A stretch of DNA of 8,433 nucleotides, taken from assembly GCA_016763135.1 (NCBI GenBank), contig JAESUI010000256.1:1-8433 (forward strand). Direction: 5' to 3'. A program made the translations under genes and the position numbers. A model generated the notes under the pieces. It was given only the letters and a program-made list of their open reading frames with translations. It did not search any database and had not been told where the DNA came from. Shown here piece after piece: positions 1 to 6,627 of the stretch; within the stretch, counting starts at the first letter, position 1, and each line of letters starts with the position of its first letter. The stretch is from Flavobacteriales bacterium (GTDB lineage: Bacteria; Bacteroidota; Bacteroidia; Flavobacteriales_E; Vicingaceae).

Positions 1-98
1 CAAAAAATCTTAGAAAAGAAAAAAGAATTTTAGAAGCTAACCTGTTAAATGTTAAACCTAAAAGTGAGAAGATACGGGAATATGTTTGCAAATGTTGA
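1..98 (+). CDS. C-terminal tail of an upstream gene, possibly PBP2 (partial)
   Basis: The third reading frame is open from the left edge to a TGA at 96-98 and encodes about 31 residues that include RILEANLLN and end in EYVCKC. If real, it overlaps the chosen rodA start by 17 bases. In Bacteroidota the gene directly before rodA is usually mrdA (penicillin-binding protein 2), the transpeptidase partner of RodA. The charged helical tail would suit a PBP2 C-terminus, but too little is present to recognise a domain. The alternative is the first frame, which gives only ten residues (QKILEKKKEF) before a TAG at 31-33. The assignment is inferred from position and is weak. Confidence 0.35.
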   Translation, partial: KNLRKEKRILEANLLNVKPKSEKIREYVCKC

Positions 99-1596
99 TT
101 GGGTAATAATTATACTCTATCTATTGTTGGTGTTTATCGGTTGGGTGAATATTTATGCGGCAGTGTATAGTGAAGAGCATCACAGTATTTTTGACATTAC
201 TCAACGGTATGGTAAACAGTTGCTGTGGATTATATTTGCGTTGATTTTAGCATTCATTATTTTATTATTTGATGGGCAGTTTTTTACTTCTTTTGCAATC
301 CCTATATACGGATTAGTGATGCTTTCTTTGTTAGCGGTGCTAGTTTTTGGAGTTAAAATAAATGGAGCAACATCATGGTTTCAGTTCGGTAGTGTTAAAA
401 TTCAACCTTCAGAGTTTGCCAAATTTGCAACGGTCTTGGCTTTGTCAAAATATCTATCCATACTAAATATTAAGATGGAAGATATTAAAACAAAGTTAAC
501 AGCAATGTTAATCATTGGTATTCCAGCAGTTCTAATTCTTTTGCAAAACGATACTGGTTCAACGTTGGTTTATGCTGCATTTATTTTTGTGTTATATAGA
601 GAAGGCTTGTCTGGAAATATTCTTTTATTTGGAATTTTGGCAATTTTGGTGTTTGTGTTAACCCTCATTTTTGGTCCAATTAATATTATTATAGTTGCGG
701 CATTTACTTTTATTCTCTTTTATACAGTTATTAAATTTAATTTAAAAATTGCACTTATTTCATTGGTCGCATTTTCAATTTTAACCTACCTGTTTTATAA
801 TTACGAATTAGAACCTAGTGTAGTTTACTATGGAATTGGAGGGTTGTTATCCCTTCCAGGAATATATGTAATAGCCAAAAAAGAAATGAAAGGTAAGGTA
901 ACTCACTTTATAGGTATTTCAATTTTTGTATTAACGTGTTTATATATTTTTAGTATTGATTTTACCTTTAACAAGGTATTGAAAGAACATCAAAGAACAA
1001 GGATTACAGTGCTTTTAGGAGAAGAGGATAAGTTGATTGAACAGATAGAAGAGCTTAAGATAGAAAGAGATATTGAAGGAATTACCTCAGAAGAAAAACA
1101 ACAAATAAGAGATGATATTGGTGCAAAAAGGTACAGTTTAAGAGAACTAAGACAGGGTAATGGATGGAACATTAAGCAATCATTAATTGCAATCGGTTCG
1201 GGTGGTATTACTGGGAAAGGATTTTTAGAGGGTACGCAAACTAAATATGATTTTGTTCCTGAACAAAGCACCGATTTTATTTTTTGCACCATTGGTGAAG
1301 AATGGGGGTTTTTAGGAACATTTCTTCTAGTATCTATTTATATAACCTTGTTTTTAAGAATACTTTTTTTAGCAGAAAAACAACGTTCCATTTTTAGTCG
1401 AGTTTATGGTTATGGGGTGGCCTCTATATTGTTTTTTCACTTCTTAATAAATATTGGAATGACTATAGGGTTAGCTCCAGTTATTGGAATTCCACTACCA
1501 TTTATTAGTTATGGAGGTTCTTCGTTATGGTCGTTTACGATACTCCTCTTTATATTTATAAAGTTAGATTCGGAAAGGTTGTTGGTGTTGAGGTAG
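82..1596 (+). CDS. rodA: RodA, SEDS-family peptidoglycan glycosyltransferase
   Basis: RodA is an inner-membrane SEDS protein that polymerises lipid II into glycan strands during elongation, paired with PBP2. Conserved blocks are QPSEFAK (about residues 108-114), a QNDTGST loop (155-161), EHQRTR (302-307), WNIKQS followed by IAIGSGG (from 362), PEQSTDF (393-399) and PLPFISYGGS (472-481). D398 aligns with the catalytic Asp262 of E. coli RodA. The protein has many hydrophobic segments. The start at 82 is preferred because MFANVDW matches the usual Bacteroidota N-terminus; an in-frame ATG at 49 would add 11 polar residues. At 504 aa it is much longer than E. coli RodA (370 aa). One extra region of about 85 residues (179-292) appears to hold added membrane spans. 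The other is a charged, probably coiled-coil insertion of about 46 residues (314-360) in the loop before WNIKQS. It probably belongs to a mre/PBP2 operon to the left. Confidence 0.93.
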   Translation: MFANVDWVIIILYLLLVFIGWVNIYAAVYSEEHHSIFDITQRYGKQLLWIIFALILAFIILLFDGQFFTSFAIPIYGLVMLSLLAVLVFGVKINGATSWFQFGSVKIQPSEFAKFATVLALSKYLSILNIKMEDIKTKLTAMLIIGIPAVLILLQNDTGSTLVYAAFIFVLYREGLSGNILLFGILAILVFVLTLIFGPINIIIVAAFTFILFYTVIKFNLKIALISLVAFSILTYLFYNYELEPSVVYYGIGGLLSLPGIYVIAKKEMKGKVTHFIGISIFVLTCLYIFSIDFTFNKVLKEHQRTRITVLLGEEDKLIEQIEELKIERDIEGITSEEKQQIRDDIGAKRYSLRELRQGNGWNIKQSLIAIGSGGITGKGFLEGTQTKYDFVPEQSTDFIFCTIGEEWGFLGTFLLVSIYITLFLRILFLAEKQRSIFSRVYGYGVASILFFHFLINIGMTIGLAPVIGIPLPFISYGGSSLWSFTILLFIFIKLDSERLLVLR

Positions 1597-1634
1597 TTTC
1601 GTGTATCGTTTTTTATGATTGGGTTTTAGATTTT

Positions 1635-1683
1635 CCATAAACCATAAACCATAAACCATAAACCATAAACCATAAACCATAAA
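1635..1683. repeat. Tandem heptamer array, (CCATAAA)x7
   Basis: Seven perfect, uninterrupted copies of CCATAAA occupy 49 bases between the convergent rodA and kdsD genes. The last copy ends directly against the kdsD stop codon (TAG on the minus strand, 1684-1686), and a degenerate CTAT follows. The 7-bp period means it would not disturb a reading frame in multiples of three, but it lies outside both genes. It has no hairpin potential, so it is not an obvious terminator. Short arrays like this can change copy number by slipped-strand mispairing. Confidence 0.95.
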
Positions 1684-2649
1684 CTATGCAATCCCTTCTT
1701 TCAGTAAATCATGTAAGTGAATTACTCCAAGATAAGTATTTCCATCAGCAACAATAAGTTGGGTAATGTTATTGTTCTGCATTTGTGTTAGAGCAGTTGT
1801 AGCCATTTCATTTTCTCCAATAGTTTTAGGAGCAATACTCATAATGTCTTTAGCAGTTAAACCATCAAAATCAGAAGAGTTCTCTAACATTCTTCTTAAA
1901 TCTCCATCAGTAACAATTCCTAAAATGTTATTATTTTCAATTACCGCAGTTATCCCTAATCTTTTAGATGAAATTTCTACAATAACATCTTTAATGGAAC
2001 TATTTGGAGCTACTTCTGGCTTTTCATTGTTTGGATAAAGGTCGCCAACTTTTAAGGTTAATTTTTTTCCCAATGCTCCACCAGGGTGAAATTTGGCAAA
2101 ATCACTACTGTCAAAACCTCTGCTTTCTAATAAACAAACTGCCAAAGCGTCTCCCATTGCCAGTTGAGCAGTAGTACTGCTTGTTGGTGCCAGATTATTA
2201 GGGCAAGCTTCTTTTTCTACATAAGTGTTCAATACATAATCAGATTGTTTCCCTAAAAAGGATGTCGGGTTACCAGTAATGGCAATTAAACTATTTCCAA
2301 AACTTTTAACTAATGGAACTAATGATTTAATTTCTGGGGTATCGCCACTTTTAGAAATACAAATAACAACATCATCTTTAAGTACATTGCCTAAGTCTCC
2401 GTGAATAGCATCTGCAGCATGCATAAATATAGAAGGGGTGCCTGTGGAATTTAAGGTGGCTACAATTTTTTGACAAATATTTGCGCTCTTTCCAATCCCA
2501 GTGATAACTACTCTTCCTTTAGATGTTAATATAAGCTGAATAGTTTTAACAAAATCATCATTTATATACTTTAACAAACCAGTAATAGAAGAGGCTTCAA
2601 TTTCTAGCGTTTTTTTTGCAATGTTTTTTATCTCTTCTTCTGAACTCAA
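1684..2649 (-). CDS. kdsD: Arabinose-5-phosphate isomerase, KpsF/GutQ/KdsD family
   Basis: This enzyme converts D-ribulose 5-phosphate to D-arabinose 5-phosphate, the first committed step toward Kdo of lipopolysaccharide, in the cytoplasm. The 321-aa protein has an N-terminal SIS domain (about 30-180) and two C-terminal CBS domains (about 205-260 and 267-320), the standard layout and length. Residues aligning with the E. coli KdsD active site are all present at a constant offset of five: K54 (GIGKSA), E106 (GDTPE), E147 (KEACP) and H188 (KFHPGGALG). The start codon must be TTG: a TAA lies four codons upstream in frame, and no ATG occurs in the first part of the SIS domain. It is divergent from recQ, with 98 bases between the start codons. 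Paralogues of this family can serve capsule or sugar-alcohol pathways, but the CBS-containing form argues for the Kdo role. Confidence 0.93.
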   Translation of the reverse strand: MSSEEEIKNIAKKTLEIEASSITGLLKYINDDFVKTIQLILTSKGRVVITGIGKSANICQKIVATLNSTGTPSIFMHAADAIHGDLGNVLKDDVVICISKSGDTPEIKSLVPLVKSFGNSLIAITGNPTSFLGKQSDYVLNTYVEKEACPNNLAPTSSTTAQLAMGDALAVCLLESRGFDSSDFAKFHPGGALGKKLTLKVGDLYPNNEKPEVAPNSSIKDVIVEISSKRLGITAVIENNNILGIVTDGDLRRMLENSSDFDGLTAKDIMSIAPKTIGENEMATTALTQMQNNNITQLIVADGNTYLGVIHLHDLLKEGIA

Positions 2650-2712
2650 AACGGTTGATTAATTTTAATAAAAAATAAATTTATAATAATTTATTTGTCG
2701 TATATTTATGTA

Positions 2713-2743
2713 CAAATGTAAATGAATAAAAAAGAAACTACAA
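2713..2743 (-). promoter_or_regulatory. Candidate promoter for kdsD (Bacteroidota type)
   Basis: On the minus strand, a TTG (complement of 2741-2743) is followed after 20 bases by TACATTTG (complement of 2713-2720), an exact match to the Bacteroidota -7 consensus TAnnTTTG. It would give a leader of roughly 55 bases before the TTG start of kdsD. The site ends only four bases before the recQ start codon, so kdsD and recQ transcription starts would lie close together or overlap. It was identified by eye only. Confidence 0.55.
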
Positions 2744-2747
2744 TTTA

Positions 2748-4418
2748 ATGCAAACGTTAAACGCCCCGTTAACAGATTATCTAAAAAAGTATTTTGGTTT
2801 TAATACCTTCAAAGGAGAACAAGAATTAGTTATTCAAAACCTATTAGAAGGAAAAGACTCTTTTGTGATAATGCCTACTGGTGGTGGTAAATCTTTATGT
2901 TACCAGCTACCAGCATTAATTTCAGAAGGAACAGCAATAATTGTTTCACCACTTATTGCTTTGATGAAAAACCAAGTTGATTCGATTAGAGGATTGTCGT
3001 CAGAGCATGGGATTGCTCATTTTTATAACTCTTCACTAACGAAAACAGAAGCAAGACAAGTTAAAGAAGATGTAAGTAGCGGGATAACAAAATTGTTATA
3101 CGTTGCGCCAGAATCACTTACCAAAGATGAAAATGTAGCTTTTCTAAAAGGGATTAAAATTTCATTTTTTGGTATTGATGAAGCACATTGTATTTCAGAA
3201 TGGGGACATGATTTTAGACCAGAATATAGAAGATTAAGGTCGATTATAGAAGCAATAGACAGAGTGCCTATTATTGCACTAACAGCTACAGCAACTCCAA
3301 AAGTTCAAGAAGATATTCAGAAAAATTTAGGAATGGTTGGAGCTAAAGTTTTTAAAGCTTCATTTAATAGACCTAATCTTTATTATGAAATACGACCTAA
3401 AAAGAATGTAAAAAAAGAAATTATACGATTTATAAAACAACACGATAAAAAATCAGGAATTGTTTATTGTTTGAGTCGGAAAAAGGTAGAAGAAATTGCG
3501 GAGTTACTACAAGTAAATGGAATTAATGCTTTGCCTTATCATGCAGGGTTAGATTCCGGAACAAGAGCTCGAAATCAAGATGCATTTTTAATGGAAGATG
3601 CTGATGTAATTGTGGCAACAATTGCATTTGGAATGGGTATAGATAAACCAGATGTTCGTTTTGTTGTTCATCATGATATACCCAAAAGTTTAGAAAGTTA
3701 TTATCAAGAAACCGGACGAGCAGGAAGAGATGGTGGAGAAGGAATTTGTTTGGCTTTTTATAGTTATAAGGACATCGAAAAGTTGGAGAAATTCTTGCAC
3801 GGAAAACCAGTTGCAGAGTTAGAAATAGGATTACAATTGATTTTTGAAATGGTATCTTATTCTGAAACAGCAGTTTGTAGAAGGAAGCAATTGTTGCATT
3901 ATTTTGGAGAAGAGTACACTGATTCAGATTGTAATGATACCGGAATGTGTGATAACTGTGCTCATCCTAAAGAAAAATTTGAAGGGAAAGAGGATGTAAA
4001 AATATTGTTGGAATGTATTTTAGGTTTGAATGAAGTGTTTAAAGCAAAATACGTTGCCAATTTTGTTGCTGGAATTGCAAGTTCTGATATTAAATCTTTT
4101 GGGCACGATGCACATAAGTTTTTTGGAAAAGGAGAAGATATAGAAAATGAAAAAGATGAGAAGTATTGGGATGCTATTATTCGTCAGTGCATTATTTACA
4201 GTTACCTTGTTAAAGAGATAGAAAATTACGGTATACTAAAAGTTAGTGATAAAGGAAAAGCATTTATCGAAAAACCAGTTTCAATTGACTTAGTAAAAGC
4301 ACACGATTATAGTGATATTGATGATGGAGATGTTATTATCTCTCATAAAGGAAGTGCAGGAGCAGCTGATGAAATGTTGTTTAATATTCTTAAAGATTTA
4401 AGAAAATCTATTGCATAA
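2748..4418 (+). CDS. recQ: RecQ ATP-dependent DNA helicase, cut short by an in-frame TAA
   Basis: RecQ is a 3'-5' DNA helicase used in recombination and replication-fork repair. This 556-residue product holds motif 0 (FKGEQ, 21-25), Walker A (PTGGGKS, 43-49), the DEAH box (144-147), motif III (TATAT, about 179-183) and motif VI (QETGRAGRDG, 320-329). Four zinc-binding cysteines follow (377, 395, 401, 404), then a winged-helix RQC region (about 410-520). Family members in Bacteroidota continue into HRDC and a C-terminal tail. Here the frame stops at TAA 4416-4418 (codon 557), yet the same frame stays open with clear RecQ sequence to 4955. Without the stop the protein would be 735 residues, the usual length for the phylum. 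The remaining part has all ATPase and zinc elements, so it could still be an active helicase; HRDC often tunes DNA binding and is not always essential. The leader is A-rich, with no Shine-Dalgarno sequence. Confidence 0.93.
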   Translation: MQTLNAPLTDYLKKYFGFNTFKGEQELVIQNLLEGKDSFVIMPTGGGKSLCYQLPALISEGTAIIVSPLIALMKNQVDSIRGLSSEHGIAHFYNSSLTKTEARQVKEDVSSGITKLLYVAPESLTKDENVAFLKGIKISFFGIDEAHCISEWGHDFRPEYRRLRSIIEAIDRVPIIALTATATPKVQEDIQKNLGMVGAKVFKASFNRPNLYYEIRPKKNVKKEIIRFIKQHDKKSGIVYCLSRKKVEEIAELLQVNGINALPYHAGLDSGTRARNQDAFLMEDADVIVATIAFGMGIDKPDVRFVVHHDIPKSLESYYQETGRAGRDGGEGICLAFYSYKDIEKLEKFLHGKPVAELEIGLQLIFEMVSYSETAVCRRKQLLHYFGEEYTDSDCNDTGMCDNCAHPKEKFEGKEDVKILLECILGLNEVFKAKYVANFVAGIASSDIKSFGHDAHKFFGKGEDIENEKDEKYWDAIIRQCIIYSYLVKEIENYGILKVSDKGKAFIEKPVSIDLVKAHDYSDIDDGDVIISHKGSAGAADEMLFNILKDLRKSIA

Positions 4419-4955
4419 GAAAAAAAATTACCACCCTACGTACTTTTTCAAGACCCATCTTTAGAAGATATGGCAACACGTTATCCAATTACTATGGATG
4501 AACTGACTAATATTTCTGGAGTTGGGCAAGGAAAGGCAGAGAAATTTGGAGAAGAATTTTTAGAAGTAATAGAGCGTTATGTTGAAGATAATGAGATTGA
4601 ACGACCTTTAGATATGGTAGTGAAATCTGTTGTTAATAAATCTGGATTAAAGGTGTTTGTGATACAAAGTATTGATCGTAAAATACCTATTGAAGACATT
4701 GCAAAAGCTAAAGGAAAAGAAGTGAGTGATATTTTAACTGAAATAGAACACATTGTACTTTCAGGAACCAAAGTAAACATGAATTATTACCTCAATGAAG
4801 AGATTGATGAGGAAGATCAGGAAGAAGTTTTTGAATACTTTATGGAAGCAGAAAGTGATGATGTTGATGATGCTTTAGAAGAATTTGAAGATTCTTTTTC
4901 TGAAGAAGAAATGCGTTTGCTACGTATTAAATTTTTGAGTGAGGTTGCGAATTAG
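4419..4955 (+). pseudogene. recQ: RecQ C-terminal part (HRDC and helix-turn-helix tail), downstream of the stop
   Basis: This stretch continues recQ in the same frame directly after the TAA. Seventeen codons containing LPPYVLFQDPSLED, a typical RecQ linker, lead to an ATG at 4470. The HRDC-like segment follows: MATRYPITMDELTNISGVG with a helix-hairpin-helix type GVGQGKAEKFG. After it comes a helix-turn-helix-like tail (IPIEDIAKAKGKEVSDI) and a strongly acidic region rich in D and E near the end. The 161-residue piece from 4470 begins in the middle of the conserved block, and nothing before it looks like a start site. Independent translation is therefore unlikely, and it is best read as the severed end of recQ. 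It would only be made by stop readthrough, or if the TAA is a sequence error. Confidence 0.85.
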
Positions 4956-4970
4956 AATTTTTTGAAATAA

Positions 4971-5030
4971 GATATTCCAAATATCCTTCGATATTCCGAT
5001 AGCTATCGGAATCAGGATGACATCTGCGTT
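4971..5030. repeat. REP-like intergenic repeat with a 20-bp perfect palindrome
   Basis: The core is the perfect palindrome ATTCCGATAGCTATCGGAAT at 4993-5012. It is flanked by CCTTCGA on the left and CAGGATGACA on the right. From memory, the outer blocks resemble the ends of small dispersed repeats in Bacteroidota that read CCTTCGA...CTCAGGATGACA, with the palindrome replacing the usual middle. GATATTCC occurs twice, at 4971-4978 and 4990-4997. The element sits between recQ and the 3' end of the aminopeptidase gene. The palindrome is certain; the family assignment is from recall. Confidence 0.6.
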
Positions 5031-5033
5031 TCT

Positions 5034-5063
5034 CCCCATCTAGATGATTAAGAGGGGTTTTTT
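5034..5063 (+). terminator. Probable rho-independent terminator for recQ
   Basis: CCCC (5034-5037) and TCT (5039-5041) pair with AGAGGGG (5051-5057), leaving a bulged A and a nine-base loop. Six T follow (5058-5063). The stem is short, but the G+C core plus T-tract is the usual form, oriented to end recQ transcription. The T-tract overlaps the stop codon of the convergent aminopeptidase gene. On the minus strand no U-tract follows, so it acts in one direction. Confidence 0.5.
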
Positions 5064-5390
5064 ACTCAAACTTACTCGTCTCTTTCATCAATGCTTCAAT
5101 CGTTTCAATATTACGAGGAGCTTTAGCTGATAAATTTTCTGGTCCGTTTAGGGTAATCAAAATATCATCTTCAATTCGTATTCCGATGTTCCACCATTTT
5201 GGGTCACAATCAGCACCTTCTGGAATATAAATTCCAGGTTCAACGGTGATGACGTTCCCTGCTTGTAATTTTCCGTGTAAACCGGGGTCATGAACATCCA
5301 ATCCTAAATAGTGCGAAGTACCGTGCATAAAATATCGTTGAACGTGGTAGTATTTTTCAATAATCCCTAAAGCCATTAATTCGTCAGTAA
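5062..5390 (-). pseudogene. Aminopeptidase P, C-terminal fragment after a frameshift
   Basis: This is the second half of the M24 metallopeptidase domain, in the reading frame one base off from the upstream part. An ATG opens 104 residues at 5374-5376, but homology begins earlier: IITDEL precedes that methionine in this frame and joins on to the other fragment. It carries the remaining metal-site motifs: HGTSHYLGLDVHD (His ligand and proton-shuttle His), ITVEPG (Glu) and IRIEDD (Glu). It has no start region of its own and no first two Asp ligands, so it cannot be active alone. It ends with TAA overlapping the recQ terminator T-tract. Confidence 0.88.
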
Positions 5391-6488
5391 TTATTTTGTA
5401 GCAACATTATGTGGCGTCCAAAACTTGTTGCCCACTTTACAAGAATCAATTCCTGCTTGTTGCGCTTTTAAAACAATATTATAAATGATTTTCTCTTCCT
5501 TAGAGAAATGTCCATCTACAGGTATTGTTCTGGTAACATCTGCTGTATAGCCATGGTATTCTGCTCCTATGTCGCTAACCAGCATGTCTTTTCCAGTTAA
5601 TTTTTTTCTATTGCTAGTATAATGAATGATGCAACTGTTTTCGCCACCACCTAAAATAGAAGGGAATCCAGTATGTTCAGCTCCGTTTTTCTTAAATACA
5701 TACTCTACAATGGCTTCCGATTCATATTCAGTCATTGATGGTTTTAGAGCTTTCATTAATTCAATTTGGGCTTCACAAGTCATGTCAATTGCTTTTCTTA
5801 ACAAGACAATTTCTTCTTCAGATTTTATTTGTCTTAAGCTTGCCATTATTGTTCGCAAATTACGAGTGTTAATATTCTTTAGGTTTTGTGATGTAGCCTT
5901 AAACGATTGAAGTAATCCAAATAAATCTCCTTTTTCAAAAGTATTTTTAATATCAGTAATTTCTTCAAAAACTAATATTTCATCAAAATCTCCATACTCA
6001 TTTTCAAAGCTTAAAAATGCTTCGTTTTCCATTGCAGTGGCTATTCCTAAGCTGACAACAGCACCTTCAATACCTAGTCGTTTCCCTGTCCAAAGTTCAT
6101 TTTTCTTGTCTTTTTTTTGAAGAAAAAGAATCTCATTAGTCGCTAAGTTGTTTTCAAATTCTTGATGTTCTTTATAAATGATAACTACGGAGTGAGGTTC
6201 TCTTAATCCAGTTAAATAATAAAAATTTGGATTTTGATGATATTCGTAATCTACATCATTAGACCTGTTTCTAATAGGGTTGGAAAAAAGAATAGCTACA
6301 GAATTTTTTGGCATAGAATCCCTAAGGGCCTGTCTATTTTTCGCAAAGAAAGATGCTGGTAAAAGATCGGCATCATAAATGGAGTGGGGCTTACTTATTG
6401 TAAGTGAATCTAACACGAAATTAATCTTAATCTCTTGTGCTAATAAAGAAAAAGGAATAAGAAATAATATAAGAAGTGTTTGTTTCAT
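5391..6488 (-). pseudogene. Secreted Xaa-Pro aminopeptidase (aminopeptidase P), N-terminal part, frameshifted
   Basis: Aminopeptidase P removes an N-terminal residue followed by proline, using two metal ions. The 365-residue open part begins with a signal peptide (K2, hydrophobic 4-16, likely cleavage LLA-Q after residue 17), so it acts in the periplasm or outside. An AMP_N domain (about 40-180, with YYLTG and the GKRLG region) is followed by the start of the M24 pita-bread domain. Asp ligands are D306 and D317 (SDIGAEYHGYTADVTRT). After HNVATK the frame meets TAA at 5391-5393. Adding one base to the four-T run at 5394-5397 (plus strand) restores HNVATK-IITDELMALG and a protein of 475 residues, normal for the family. 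The His and two Glu ligands lie past the break, so this part cannot be active unless the shift is a sequence error or is bypassed. A cytosolic PepP is excluded by the signal peptide. Confidence 0.9.
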
Positions 6489-6497
6489 TTCTGTAAA

Positions 6498-6529
6498 CGA
6501 AATTAATAGGCTTCATATATTAAAACAAA
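6498..6529 (-). promoter_or_regulatory. Candidate promoter for the aminopeptidase P gene
   Basis: On the minus strand TTTG (complement of 6526-6529) is followed after 20 bases by TAATTTCG (complement of 6498-6505), one mismatch from TAnnTTTG. The -7 element ends nine bases before the ATG at 6486-6488, so the leader would be only a few bases. That short leader lowers confidence, though leaderless or near-leaderless starts are possible. Confidence 0.35.
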
Positions 6530-6576
6530 CGAGCAAGGTTAAAGTTATCAATAACTTATTAGTATATATTGAATAT

Positions 6577-6609
6577 AAAAAAACGCTATTACATTAGTAA
6601 CAGCGTTTT
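6577..6609 (-). terminator. Rho-independent terminator of rpmB
   Basis: On the minus strand AAAACGCTGTTAC and GTAATAGCGTTTT form a 13-bp stem with one G-U pair and a TAAT loop (6580-6609). The transcript then continues into a run of seven U (6577-6583). It lies 18 bases past the rpmB stop codon. On the plus strand the G-U becomes an A-C mismatch and the T-tract is shorter, so the main direction is minus. It isolates rpmB from the aminopeptidase gene. Confidence 0.88.
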
Positions 6610-6627
6610 AGTAATTATATTAATATC

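Noticed and set aside
49..81. ATG at 49 as the rodA start
   Set aside because: The added 11 residues (MLNLKVRRYGN) do not resemble RodA N-termini, whereas MFANVDW at 82 does. The 49 start would also increase overlap with the probable upstream gene.
990..1292. Minus-strand open frame of about 100 codons inside rodA
   Set aside because: It is antisense to a well-conserved part of rodA, and its product is rich in S, P and I with no family resemblance. It is a by-product of rodA coding.
1635..1683. CRISPR array or telomere-like repeat
   Set aside because: There are no spacers between the units, the unit is only 7 bp, and it sits in the middle of ordinary chromosome genes.
1766..2038. Plus-strand open frame inside kdsD, and similar ones at 4577-4780 (-), 5626-5910 (+) and 6379-6597 (+)
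   Set aside because: All lie opposite strongly supported genes or run into intergenic DNA, have no recognisable domains and have no promoter or start signal.
4416..4418. TAA reassigned to a sense codon, or recoded, in this organism
   Set aside because: TAA ends rpmB and other genes in the window normally, and no special downstream hairpin is apparent next to the recQ stop.
4470..4955. An independent small HRDC protein gene starting at ATG 4470
   Set aside because: The 17 in-frame codons before the ATG are themselves conserved RecQ linker, the ATG is an internal methionine of that block, and no promoter or start signal is seen.
5391..5399. Programmed -1 frameshift in the aminopeptidase gene
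   Set aside because: Lys-tRNA could re-pair one base back at ACAAAATAA, but this is not a standard slippery heptamer, no stimulatory hairpin is evident, and the family is not known to me for recoding. An indel is simpler.
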